NCBI GenBank assembly: GCA_964247055.1
Contig: OZ176057.1
Location: 1 to 64,000, forward strand
Source: Paragordius varius
Lineage: Eukaryota > Nematomorpha
Length of the DNA stretch: 64,000 bases
Direction: 5' to 3'
Below are positions 23,216 to 34,326 of this stretch, in pieces. The notes beneath the pieces are model-generated. The model saw only the letters and a program-made list of their open reading frames with translations, was not told the DNA's origin and searched no databases. The position numbers and the translations under genes were made by a program. Position 1 is the first letter of the stretch. Each line of letters opens with the position of its first letter.

Positions 23216-23968
23216 ATCATATATCATTCGATCTCTTAGAATCTTCAGTAAATGAATATCGAAGGGATAAATGTGGTAACACAAAAAAAGTTATTTGATT
23301 TTTCTGTTATTATTATTAGGCATCCAAAAATCGCGTTGGTATCGCACATGAATAAAATTAAATGCAACGGATAAAACGCGTTTTTGATAAGATATACCTT
23401 AAAATTATTTCTTAACGATAAACACTATTATAAAGATTAAAAAAGTTTAGAGGGTTAACATTAAAGGACTCACAATAATTAATGTGGAAAAATTGGTATT
23501 CGGCGATTCGAATTCAATAAATTAGTTATTATGCGGTAAAAGATTGAATTTTATTTTAACTATCATAGATCTACTATATATACATATATATATAGATTGC
23601 CCAATATATTGCCTTCAAAAAATGATTTAAGGCTTAAACAAAAAATTTACATGCAAAGCGAAATTAGCGTATAATTTTTACAATACATCCAATATATATT
23701 ATAAATACCTTCCCTATACGATTCATTGGGAAAAAACGGTCTATCGATCAGTTTTTTAGATTTGGTGAGTTTTTAAACTCTGTTTTGATTTACGATTCTG
23801 GACAGTTAGCTTTATATTTTTACTCAACAATTAAAATTTTATTAGGAATTCTTACAATTATGGGTTTATACATAACTCGTATGTGGTAATACATTTGCGT
23901 ATATTTCCAAACACTAATTGCATGTTAGCAGTTTATAAATTCAGAAATTACATAACATTACTAATGTA

Positions 23969-24252
23969 CAGTAAATTTAATTATACGGACAAAACTTAAA
24001 AATATAAAGACAAATGTTTTTTTTCTAAAAGACAACCGTATTTTTTAACTTCGATTTTTTCAAAGATCACTTATTGTTTTGGGTTGCTTGCAAAAAAGGG
24101 ATTAGATATACATATTGGTTACACGATCAATTATATATTTACTAATTATATAATTTATATGAGAAAAATAAAGGTTTACAAAAGTATCGTTGTTTTTTTA
24201 AAAAATATTTGTCTTTAAATTTTACGTTTTGTCCGTATGATTTCAGTTTCTA
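23969..24252. mobile_element. MITE-A copy 3
   Basis: TA|CAGTAAATTTAATTATACGG start, ATAAAGACAAATGTTTTTTT and AAAGACAACCGTA inside the left TIR, and a complementary right arm ending GTTTTGTCCGTATGATTTC. About 284 bp. The central region is shared with other copies (CACTTATTGTTTTG). Confidence 0.8.
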
Positions 24253-24788
24253 TATATACTTTGCATCCTAAGCAGTGTGCAAAGCCATCTTAATAAAACG
24301 TTTGAAATTCATTTTAAAATTCGGATACCAAAATGAAACCGGTTCTAAAATCCGCGGTTCCGGAAATGTTAAAATTTTTAAGCGTCCAACCCGATTCAGG
24401 TTACATTCGCTTATAATTATGTGGACGTTTATTTGCCTGTTGTATTAGCGCTAAATTCCAAATATTTTTCACAATAATTTTTCTAAACAAAAATTGTTGT
24501 AGCATGCGCTCAATGCTAAAAATTTATTTTTAAATTTGGCCCATTATCTTGAATGGCTTAAAAGATATTCGATTAAATCGTTCTAAGGTAAAAAATACTT
24601 AAAAGGGCAATAAAGTGTTTTAAAATAAGACAACTATGCTATATTTATTAAGTCAAAATATAATTATTTTAGCTGGTAATCTTCTTTGCGAATTGAATAT
24701 ACGGATTTTGACAGTCTTCTTTTTTACCTGTATATGTTTTTAATATAAAATATTATCAAAAACGTTGGTAAATATATCTATGTACATA

Positions 24789-25040
24789 CATTAAAAATGA
24801 AATTATATGGACAAAACCTAAGACAAATATTTTTTTCTAAAAAGACAGCTACACTTTTTAAATCTTAAATTATCAAAATTTGAAAAGTATTATATAGTAT
24901 ATTGATAACACAATCAATTATATTGATAACACAATGAATTATATTTATAATTTTATATAAATAATTTATAAGGAAAAATTTAGATTTAAAAAAGTATGGT
25001 TGTCTTTTAGAAAAAATATTTGTCTTTATATTTTTTACTG
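24789..25040. mobile_element. MITE-A copy 4
   Basis: TA|CATTAAAAATGAAATTATATGG start, and an end ..TATATTTTTTACTG|TA. The right arm lacks the GTTTTGTCCGTATAATT segment, a small internal deletion. An 18-20 bp internal unit (TTGATAACACAATCAATTA) is duplicated at about 24902-24940. Confidence 0.75.
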
Positions 25041-25042
25041 TA

Positions 25043-25242
25043 CGCCACTTGTAATTATTTATACGAAACTTAAAAATTTTACATTTTTTTTAAAAATAAC
25101 CATTACGCAAAATAAGGAATAGTGATGTAAATTGGTAACAATAATAAATAATTTAGATAATATCAGGTTATAAAAAGTATGATTGCCCCTTTAAACAATA
25201 TTTTATCGGGCTTTGTCTATCTATATAATTTGAATTTTACTG
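25043..25242. mobile_element. MITE-A copy 5 (decayed), adjacent to copy 4
   Basis: The right end is clear: AAAAAGTATGATTGCCCC, then TCGGGCTTTGTC, ending TTTGAATTTTACTG|TA. The left arm is diverged (ATACGAAACTTAAAAATTTTA). It directly abuts copy 4, suggesting insertion at the TA next to it. Confidence 0.6.
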
Positions 25243-25291
25243 TACATTTAATAATTTTTGTTTTATTTTCTTCGCCCAATCTTGGAATATA

Positions 25292-25457
25292 CAGATGAAA
25301 TTATACGGACAAAACGTAAAAATAAAAGGACAAATCTTTTTTTTCAAAACACAACCATACTTTTTTTAAACCTTAATTTATCCTATAAAAAACCTTTTAA
25401 ACAATCGCAAAATACTTAATTTTGTTTTTTTTTCGTTTTGTCCGTATAATTGTAATG
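25292..25457. mobile_element. MITE-A copy 6, overlapping the 3' end of the astacin gene
   Basis: TA|CAGATGAAATTATACGG start; right end CGTTTTGTCCGTATAATTG and TA at 25458-25459. About 166 bp, with the central part deleted. On the minus strand the open frame of the last astacin exon runs into this element and stops inside it at 25397-25399. Confidence 0.75.
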
Positions 25458-28400
25458 TATATTTGTAAAATTATTAGTTGATCACTTATTTTATATTTGG
25501 CTTCAAATTCTAATTGTATGGTATTATTGTCCGAAGTTATGTTTGTTTCATTTAATCCTGATATGCGGTGAAATCGTATGAGAATTAGCATTTCTTGTCC
25601 AATGGCTGAAAATATCGCATCTTTGGGCAACTTAGTTCCGCACAACCTTAAATTTAATAGACAAAGAGATAACTATGGTTATATAAAGGCATTAAGATTG
25701 TTGTAAATTTAACAAAAAATATTTTAAAACCAATTTTTATCTTACGATCTTGGCGATTCAAAACTCCGAAAAGGTTAGTACGAAAAAAATCTGCGAATAA
25801 AAAATCAACCTAATAAAACGAATCTAAAAACCTTAAATAAAGCATAATAATATAATAGCAACACTAATTTAACAATATCATAAAAAATTTGTAAAAACAG
25901 CTTAATGTTAATAATCGGCTATGCGAGTGTTTCTATATATTAGATAAAAAAAGCTTATATTAACAGTTTTGTGAACTTAACGTCTGTAATTGGGACAGCT
26001 CCAAAAGTCGATTGAAACGAACAGCTGATATTAAAATCATAAAATATCAGTTTTTGCTGGTGTTAATGTAGCTTAAAAGCTTTAAGTTAAGTATTTACAT
26101 TTTGTAACATAATACGCATTTATTTGCTTTTGCATTAGCGATTCAAAAAAATTTATAGAAAAAAATGGCGGCAAAAAATTTTTGGATGAGCATTTTTTTA
26201 CAATTTTATTCTTAAAACATATAATGCGCCTAAAAGCCTAAAAAACAAATATTTTGGCCTTAAATATTTTTAAGATATTTAAATATTAAATCTGTGGGAT
26301 ATTAAACTACACCAAAAGTACAGTAGTAAAATTAAAATTAACGGAAAACGTAAAATTATAAAGAATTTAATTTGAGTCTTAAATTATTTAAATAAAATAC
26401 TTAAGAGAATAGAGTTTTATATATTTAAAAATAAATAATTTTCATTGGAAAATCTAAGGCTTAAAAGTATGGCGGTTGTCTTTTTAAAATATATTTGTTT
26501 TTATATTATTAGGTTTTGTCCACTATTTGATACCTTTCACCAGTTTGAGACAAATCTTGCAAAGTGCGAATCTCGACCCAATTCAAACATCTAATGTTAT
26601 CGGGTGCGCGGCCAGGAACATGCAGTTTTGTCACTTCTAATTTAATATCCTCGCATAGACCTGCCTATAATAATCATATGTGAAATGATCTATATAAGAC
26701 TAATTTATAATTAAAACATAGAAAATAATTTCAGTCACCATCTAATTAGACATTTTTGGTTTATTTATAATATAAAATACTGGTTATATAAAAGATCCTT
26801 GCAGCAAATAATTATATGTGGAGGGAAATTTTCAATTAAAATTTCTAATATAATAGGACTAATGTTAAATCTCAACCTTGGGCTATGGTTTTTATTTAAG
26901 ATTAGTTACCCAATCTTATTTTAGGTATATGGCGTAAAATAATTAATCAATATAGTTACCATTTACATAAAAAATTGGAAATAAATTAATTTATGCGTTA
27001 CTTTTATAAGGTAGGTGCATTGATTCAAATAATCGAGTGCCATTTATTTGAACGTATTCTATCAAAGTCACATTTTCATTATTATCACTGATAACATTTG
27101 TGGATGTGAAATTAGTTAGCTCTATTTTATGGTTAACGTATATATGGTTTTCTGGCGCTTCCTTACTACTTAAAATCTGAATTTTTCCGCAACCTATAAC
27201 CAAGAATATTTAGTAAAAATTTAATTTTAAGACAAAACGTAAAAACGTAAATTATTTTCATAAGGCGCATACTTTTCATCCTTGATTTTCTTCCAGATAA
27301 GCTATTTTACTAACATTTTTTTATATAATTGGATGTATTACCATTTAACACAACTCCTTTATCTTCAATCCAAAAATAATTCAAGTGAAAATATGGTAGA
27401 GCCTTTTAAAAATTTGCACATTTTGTCTGTATAATATTAATTATTACATTTTATAATTTTTTTCGTTTTAAACGATATAAAGAATGAAAGAAACTTTGTG
27501 GATGAGAATGCGGTGTTAAATGATCACAGTAGGGTCCTCCGTTAAAGCCATCCGGACACAGGCATTGGGTACAATTATTAGGGTTCGGATATCCATTTCT
27601 ATAACATTTGCTTGCACGATAAACATAATCGCATGTTTCTATTATTTATATAAAATATATGAATATGGAATCAAAATTGAAAAGGCCTAATTCTAAAGAA
27701 ATTTAATTGCAAAAACTTGAAAATTGGAGCAATTAACTATAAATATTGCAAGTTCTTCAGTATCTTTAATTAATTAAAATGGGGTTTATATGTACAGCTA
27801 CTTTCGACTTTATATGATATACATCTAATCTCTATGAGATAAGTGACCAAACTCGTGTCCTTGATCCGTCAAATTAGAAATAATAAAATATAATATTTCA
27901 AAAAGGTAAATAATATGCATGACATTATTGATGTTTTCAATTAAAACGAGAAATTTCGATTCGTTAGCCTTTTCTATTAGTATTTACCCATGATGTTACT
28001 CACTCTTTGATATATTTAATAGTACCTGGACAATATTCTTCATTAATAGCCTTAGCGTCAGAGAATGTTAGATATTCCCTGTTGCCCATACTAGGTTGCA
28101 ATCGTGGTTTTAACGTTTTCAAAGTCGGTTCCTTATTTTTGGACAATGCCTAATATATTAAATAAAAATATTATATAACATTATATTATATTTATCTGTC
28201 ATGCCTTAAAGTTATGGATGGTTTTTAAATGCGACACGGTCAAGCGTTTTATTGAGTATTGCCTTGTGGTTTAACCTCATTTATGTATATTTATTTGACA
28301 AATATTGCAAAAATAGGAAACCCTAATGTTGAACGAGAATATTTATGGCAATATGAATTGTCTCTAATTTTCTAATAGAAGGATATGTCTTCAAATTTTT

Positions 28401-31400
28401 TCGTAAAAATAGTTAACTCCATTGAACCGGTTGATGCGTAGTTACCGTAGCACGTAATTTAATATTCAATGGAAAGAAATTCTGATTAGTATTGTTAACA
28501 GAATCAAAGCAAGTTTTATCTATCAAAATTTAATTTACTCAATTGTAACATAATTTTTTTTATATAAATGCTAGGTCAAAACCTTGTTTTAATAGACAAA
28601 CGGAGACTTTTAAAATTTATAATCCGTAACTCATTCAGTATCAGTTCTTACACATAAACGCGTGTCAGGACAGAACTAATTTTTCAACATAAACTTATTA
28701 ATATATACTTTTTACAATTCAAATTGACCCTTAAACAATTCAAATTTACCCATGAACAATTCAAATTCACCCTAAAAATAAATTATGTGTTTTCGAGCTA
28801 ATATAACTCATAATTAATATGAAATATATCTTTATGACATAGTTTATTATTTTTCATTATTATTTTAATTTTAAACAACATTTTCTAAAAATTTAAAAAA
28901 ATATGAGTAATTTTAAATCTAATAAACACATGATTTATTTTAGGGTGAATTTGAGTGGTTCATGGGTTGATTTGTTCAAGGGTTAATTTAAATTGTTTAA
29001 ATGGTATATTAATCAATACATGCGGATCATAGTGCATTATGGAGCTGAGATCGTATGAGATAGTTAGGATTTTGGTATTATTTTTGGCAACTTTGGCAAA
29101 ATTACGATAAGCATCATTCTCTAAATTTTGGTATTGAACTTCAACATAAAAATCCCGATCTGGTCGACTTTGTTCGTGCCAAAGACCTAAAGCGTGACCA
29201 ATTTCATGAGCTATTTCACCCACCTACAGTTAGTTTACGATAAAAACGGAAATTATATAAAGGGACATAACATAAAAGTTAAAAGTCAAATATTTTTTTC
29301 TAAAAACCACCATAGTTTTGTAAACCTTACTTTTCCAATATAAACTTTCTAATCAGTGGTTCCAAAAGGAGAGCAACGCCCCCAAGATGAGCATAGAAAG
29401 GGCGCGAAAAATTTAGAGAATTAATTAAATAAAACTAGATTAAAATTTTCAGCTGCTAATTATTACTTTTCACTGATATGGAAAAATATTTCAAAAAAAT
29501 GATGTAAGGATGATTGGGATTTTATATAATATATTTTATATTTTTATCTTGGATTTTGAGAGGGGGAGCAAAAAATTTATTTTCGATTTGTTGGAACTTG
29601 AACGAAATAAGGTTGGGAGCTACTGATCTAATTAATATTTAATTGATTATATTACCAATTCACATCTCTATTTCCCACTATGCAGTTTAAAACAATGAGT
29701 TATATATGTTAATCAGGAAAGTATGTTTTTTCTCTATGTGTTTGTACAATTACAATATTTAATGTAATAAATACCTTTACCTGATAATATCTGTTGAGGT
29801 TCATGCTTTATTTGGCCCACAAACAAATTGATATATTTAAAAAACAAAGGCATAACAACGATGTATATGCTACTTACAGTGAATTTTAATTGTCGCTTAT
29901 TTTGCACTATAATTGGACCATTTGCAACAAAATCGTGTATGTAAAGAACAATAAAATGTTGATAATATATTTTTTCTTTCTTACATTATTTTGTTTTTTT
30001 TCCTTACGCTACTGTGTTGCGAATCGCCCAACTATTGTGTGCAATAAGCAACCATTAAAATGCATATTGTAATAGGAAAAAAAATATTGAACTTTTTAAC
30101 CTTGAGACTTCTATTTATATACAACAGTATGAGTTAGTATACATTGCTAGAAATTTATTAATTATTGTCAGATAGCATCTGCAGCAAAGAGATGTATTAT
30201 TGGCTAATTATAGTAGAAAGTGAAAAAATACCTATTAGCCAATAATACTGCCCTTTGTTGTCTATACTCTTTGGCAATAATTAATAACTTTCTAGCAATG
30301 TATACTTACTCATACTGTATATGTATTTATATCAAAAGATTGTCTAAAAACACTAACTTTCGCACATTTCGTTGTTATTGAAATGGTTTGTTCTCCGCCT
30401 GTTTTACCAATGTACGACCAACAGCTAACAATAGTAAAGGTAAATAAAATGTTGCCTTTTCTATATAAAAGAAATAGGTATTTTGAATTACCCAGCCCCA
30501 GAAAAAAATACTAAATGATCTCCTTGGACAGTTTCATTTGAGTTGTCAGGTATGGCTTGGAATCGTACGCAAGTTAAATTTTGCCAAAGATACATTGCTG
30601 CAATAATTTGATCATTTAGCAACGAATCTAATAAAATAATTTTATGTGCTGATTTAAAATTCATAAGAACTATTATAGAGTTAAAAAAAGGAAGCATGAA
30701 ACGTTGTTACTATACATAATTACCTAAATTGTATACTTCAAACACTAAATATATGGGAAAATAATTAATCCCACTATACATTTACATTTAATCATCTCCA
30801 TATTTTTGCTTGTTTAACTTTATTCCAATAGATCCCTATGTCTAAATGATTACTGGCTTTTATAAATTAATAGGTACTACTTAAACAAAGTCATAACTAT
30901 TTACATTTCATATTAATCAAAATGAACAATATTAATTACCAACCTTCCAGGTCTTCCAATTTATATCGGATTGGCATCGTATCTTTCCATGTTTTATAAA
31001 CTCTGGATACTTTTTTGGGTAATATTGAATTCAAATTCTGTTCCGTTGTTTGGGAAAAATTGCTTCCGAAATAATATTGGGCTGTTTGAGGTGTCAAAAC
31101 AATATCCGTTTCAAATAGGCCATTGCTTTTGGTTGAGGGCGTAACTTTTTTGCTAGTACTTTTTTTATATTCAGTAGTTTGATAATTATCAAGATATGCC
31201 ATATATCTTTGAACTAATTCGTATTCTTCCCATGTTCGGCCCTTTAATATCTCGCGATCATCCTTGACACTTATTGGCCTTTGAAATTTGGCTTGTATTT
31301 GTGAACTTAAATAATTTTCCGGTATTTTTTCGGCATATACAAAACTGAAATTGTTTGAAAACTCAACATTACCAGATAAATCATCGATTGTGTTAAAATT

Positions 31401-31535
31401 ATTGGTTAATTCTGAATCGGAAGCATTTTGATATTGAAAGTAAGATGGTGCTTTGGATACAAACACGAACGCATACTGAGGTCGCAAAAAAAGACCCAAA
31501 AAATAGAGTAGGAAGAAGTATAAATCATGATACAT
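25397..31535 (-). CDS. Astacin-family (NAS-like) secreted zinc metalloprotease, 9 exons
   Basis: Exons: 31535-30944, 30669-30492, 30424-30358, 29223-29020, 28149-28026, 27638-27495, 27193-27002, 26660-26534, 25646-25397. All junctions are GT/AG and the phases agree; the total of 1878 nt gives 625 aa. Residues 1-22 form a signal peptide. The prodomain carries FETDIVLT (141-148), in the place of the astacin FxGD aspartate switch. The catalytic domain starts near W183 and has HEIGHALGLWHE (285-296; zinc ligands H285, H289, H295, base E286) and the Met-turn SIMHYDP (M342, Y344). An EGF-like module (about 386-430, NGYPNPNNCTQCLCPDGF) and a diverged CUB domain follow. This is the nematode NAS layout. 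Probably secreted, cleaving matrix, cuticle or yolk-type proteins; the substrate cannot be told. An upstream in-frame ATG at 31592 would spoil the signal peptide. The last ~19 residues come from a MITE. Confidence 0.85.
26321..26523. mobile_element. MITE-A copy 7, in astacin intron 8
   Basis: TA|CAGTAGTAAAATTAAAATTAACGG start; the right arm GTATGGCGGTTGTC and TAGGTTTTGTCC is truncated. It lies only about 10 bp from the splice donor of exon 8 (exon end 26534). Confidence 0.7.
27212..27447. mobile_element. MITE-A copy 8, filling astacin intron 6
   Basis: AGTAAAAATTTAATTTTAAG and GACAAAACGTAAAAACG form the left arm; the right arm ends TTTTGTCTGTATAATATTAA. Diverged. Intron 6 is 301 bp (27194-27494), and this element accounts for about 236 bp of it. 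Confidence 0.65.
28706..29006. mobile_element. MITE-B, complete, in astacin intron 4
   Basis: About 300 bp with TIRs of about 70 bp. Each arm contains three tandem 21-bp units of the type CAATTCAAATTxACCCTTAAA. The right arm is the complement (AGGGTGAATTTGAG, TGGGTTGATTTGTTC, AAGGGTTAATTTAAATTG). It lies 14 bp from the exon 4 splice donor (29020). A fragment of the same family is at 5533-5720. Confidence 0.75.
29246..29735. mobile_element. MITE-A copy 9, interrupted by a hAT-type MITE, in astacin intron 3
   Basis: Left arm at 29246-29350 (GTCAAATATTTTTTTCTAAA, CACCATAGTTTTGTAAACC). The second part at about 29640-29735 retains the internal words of the family (CACATCTCTATTTCCCA, TTTAAAACAATGAGTTATA, AAGTATGTTTTTTC). 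The two parts are separated by the MITE-C insertion at 29355-29629, so MITE-C is younger. Confidence 0.55.
29355..29629. mobile_element. MITE-C (hAT-type, CAGTGGTTCC ends) copy 1
   Basis: Starts CAGTGGTTCCAAAAGGAG and ends GGTTGGGAGCTACTG, an inverted pair typical of non-autonomous hAT elements. Flanks share a CTAAT word (TTTCTAAT / ATCTAATT), perhaps a worn 8-bp duplication. A related copy is at 35914-36156. Confidence 0.6.
30125..30317. mobile_element. Small palindromic MITE (CAGTATGAG ends), astacin intron 3
   Basis: 193 bp. CAGTATGAGTTAGTATACAT at the left is repeated in complement at the right, and near-complementarity continues for over 40 bp (TTGCTAGAAA, TTATTAATTATTG). A second inner pair is ATTATTGGCTAAT / ATTAGCCAATAAT. 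A TA flanks the right end; the left flank is AA, so the duplication is worn. No ORF. Confidence 0.75.
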
Positions 31536-31924
31536 TTTATAATTGAAAGAAATTATGCTTATTGTAGAATAATAAAATGGCCTTGAACACACTATATGAA
31601 CATTAATAATTTTTTCAATAATTTTTTAGGTTAAAAAAACATTTTTTATCTATAATCGGTTAAAATTTTCATTTTTTAACGCCCATTGATAGCACATGTA
31701 TTTAATTTACAATTTTATATAAGTGAATAATTTGTAAAAATCTATATATCAGTTAAACAAAAAGCTTACCTGAAAAAAAAACTTCAAAACGATTGATAGG
31801 TTTAGGAGTCATGATAATGTTAATATGTTTATTTATATATAATTATAATTTAATCAAATCATGATGGGAGCTAAAACATTTATATCGTCCATTTTTAACA
31901 GGATTGCAAGAATTTTATTATTGA

Positions 31925-32590
31925 AAGAGAACGTGATAGAGATTCAAAAGATTCAAGCTAAGAAAAAATGACCACTCATCCGATAAATCTCAGGACAATG
32001 ATTCTGATTCCAGTAAAAATCCGAGGGATCGCCATGAATATGATGGAAGCAGATAGAGGGGGTATTTATTTATTTTAGAGTTTCGTTTTCATTTTAGCCA
32101 TCCACGACACCGTTTTCAATTATAAAGACTATATTTACTCATAATACAAAAATGAAACCGAAAATTTTATTGGAAGTTGTGTTGATTTCTTATTCACGAT
32201 TTCAAATAAGAATATATTAGTTTCTTAACATAAATTTTTTATAATAAGAACAAATAATAATATTGATGTGAGATAACCCCGTTCTAAGAACCAAGTTTTT
32301 CAAAAAACGGCCTTAATTTTTTTAAGCGGATGTTGCCCACAAAAAGGTTAACGTGCAGTTACAGTTATCGGTGAGTTTTTATTATTATCTTTCTTTCTCA
32401 TTTAGATGATGAGAAATACAACCGTCATAATAGCAGAAATTCGGATGAAGACAGGAATCTGAAGATTTAACTACAAACGATGAAGATGTTGCCGAATTCG
32501 ATGATGTTAATGAAAGAGATAAACGAAATAAAAAAGATATTAAAAATATATGCAAACCTATGTTCTGCCATACCATTAATAAATATTTTA
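31925..32590 (+). pseudogene. Degraded RD/RS-rich coding remnant
   Basis: Around 31925 one frame reads ERERDRDSKDSS, then TAA. One base out of phase it continues NDHSSDKSQDNDSDSS and NPRDRHEYDGSR to 32055. At 32385-32402 there is a good acceptor (TTTCTTTCTCATTTAG), followed by DEKYNRHNSRNSDEDRN and, after another frame change near 32455, ESEDLTTNDEDVAEFDDVNE and RDKRNKK. Charged, non-AT-biased residues such as these are unlikely by chance here. It may be a decayed copy or exon pair of an RS-domain splicing-type protein. Two frame changes argue for a pseudogene, although sequencing errors are possible. Exact family unknown. Confidence 0.4.
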
Positions 32591-33221
32591 ATTTACTTGA
32601 TTGTAAATAATATTTAATAAAAGTATTGATTCGAACTTGGATCCTGATGTTAAATTTTTCAGTATATAAAACTATTAAATTATTACTGCTCTTCATATTC
32701 CCACTTATACCATCCACAAAATTAGTGATAAAAAAATTGTGATAAAACATACATTATCACAGATTTTTGATTAAGAATGATTTGTGAAAAACCAATATGT
32801 AGAAAGAGAATATTATAACAACATCTGCATAAATGACAATTATCAATTCTTTTACTACACCGAACGAGATATTACTAACGGGGTATTTTTTGTCCAAAAT
32901 ATTCGAATAAGGCGTGTAAATAGTAATTATTTATGTGTATATATATGCACAAAGTAGGTTTAAGTATGAAATGTATAATCATTGTAAAGCTTTTCAAAGT
33001 ATGGGTGTCGATATTAATGAATGGTGTTATTAAGGGGGTCGGTTTTAGGAAAATGTGATTCAATAATTGTTTTTGAAAACAGAAAGCATAAATTTATTTA
33101 AACCAAATTCTGAAAATGTAATTGGACCCTTCTAAATTAGGCTAATTTATTTAAAGTCAAGCAAGAAAGCCGAATAGCCATAAGAATGTTTATACATAAT
33201 TATAACAATATTAAAAACATA

Positions 33222-33504
33222 CAGTGAAAACCTAAATTATACGGACAAAACTGAAAATAAGACAATTATTTTTTTCTAAAATACAACCATACTTTTTTAA
33301 TCTTGACTTATTTCAATATAACTCATTGTTTTAAATGGCAAAGTATGAAATAGAGATATATATTACTAACACAATCAATTCAATTACACTTGTATTTAAA
33401 TAGCTTATATGGGAAACATTAATGTTGTAAAAAGCAAGGTTGTCTTTTAGAAAAAAATATTTGTCTTTATATTTTTCGTTTTGTCCGCATAACATTAATT
33501 TTTA
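33222..33504. mobile_element. MITE-A copy 10 (near full length)
   Basis: TA|CAGTGAAAACCTAAATTATAC start; right arm GGTTGTCTTTTAGAAAAAAA, then TCGTTTTGTCCGCATAAC. About 283 bp. The internal sequence (ATAACTCATTGTTTTAAATG) matches copies 2, 3 and 11. Confidence 0.8.
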
Positions 33505-34326
33505 CCAAATCAATTGAAAATTAACTAACCTTACGATCAGCATCATTCCTATATTAGAAAAGTATTTTTACTATCAAAAAGCTTTTTATACCGTTTCCAT
33601 CATGCCTAAATATAGTAGAAAATATGCTTACTTGCTAAAAATATGTATTTTTTTATAATTTTTTTTAATATAATATTATACTTCAATATTTTATGGCGCA
33701 ATCCCGGTATTTTGGCGTCTAGAAGCACTAGCTCTTAGAAAGAAAAAATGTGACGCAGCCAACATCTAAAAATTAAATTTGACATATAGTTTTGCCTTTA
33801 TAGGTAGTTATTTATTGTTTTTTTGGGATAAGCAAATCAGCTTTCTTTAAAAGTTTTATTTCAAATTAATTGCTCAAATTTTGCCATTTTCCACCACAAA
33901 AATATAAATAACTTTCTTATATCACTCATAAGGTCCAAACCATAAGCACCATCATAATGATACCTTCTATCAGAATAGTTTATTTTTTGTACTTTATTAC
34001 AATCGTAAAATATTTAAAACAATTTTAAATATGTTTAATAATGAGTTTTAAAAAGTAGAGCAGCCTTATATTGAATTTATTTGTATTTTGTCATAATTTA
34101 AACTGTTACTTGGACAATACTACCTCATAGTTCCTATACATATGGATCATCTTAATTTTTTTTTTAAAAAATACGACAACAAATAAAACTTTATTTTGTT
34201 CGAAAACTCCTTTTCGCTTTAAAAACTAGAATAATATAATTTTTTAGGTTAAGCATATGATTTAAAAATTTGACATTACTGGTGTGAAGAATATCTGCAT
34301 TTTCAAAATAATAGATAAAAATTTAG

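Larger units (their letters stand above)
23216..25396. other. AT-rich spacer holding several MITE-A copies
   Basis: No gene recognised between the RTE element and the 3' end of the astacin gene. MITE-A copies occupy 23969-24252, 24789-25040, 25043-25242 and part of 25292-25457, so they make up much of the last 1.4 kb. Confidence 0.65.
31593..34326. other. Spacer between the astacin and hydratase genes
   Basis: AT-rich. It contains degraded Asp/Arg/Ser-rich coding-like stretches (31925-32590) and one MITE-A copy (33222-33504). The first exon(s) of the hydratase gene should lie in its right part, but I could not identify them. Confidence 0.55.

Noticed and set aside
32385-32750. 121-codon minus-strand frame
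   Set aside because: It is antisense to the charged coding remnant on the plus strand, which is the more plausible reading.
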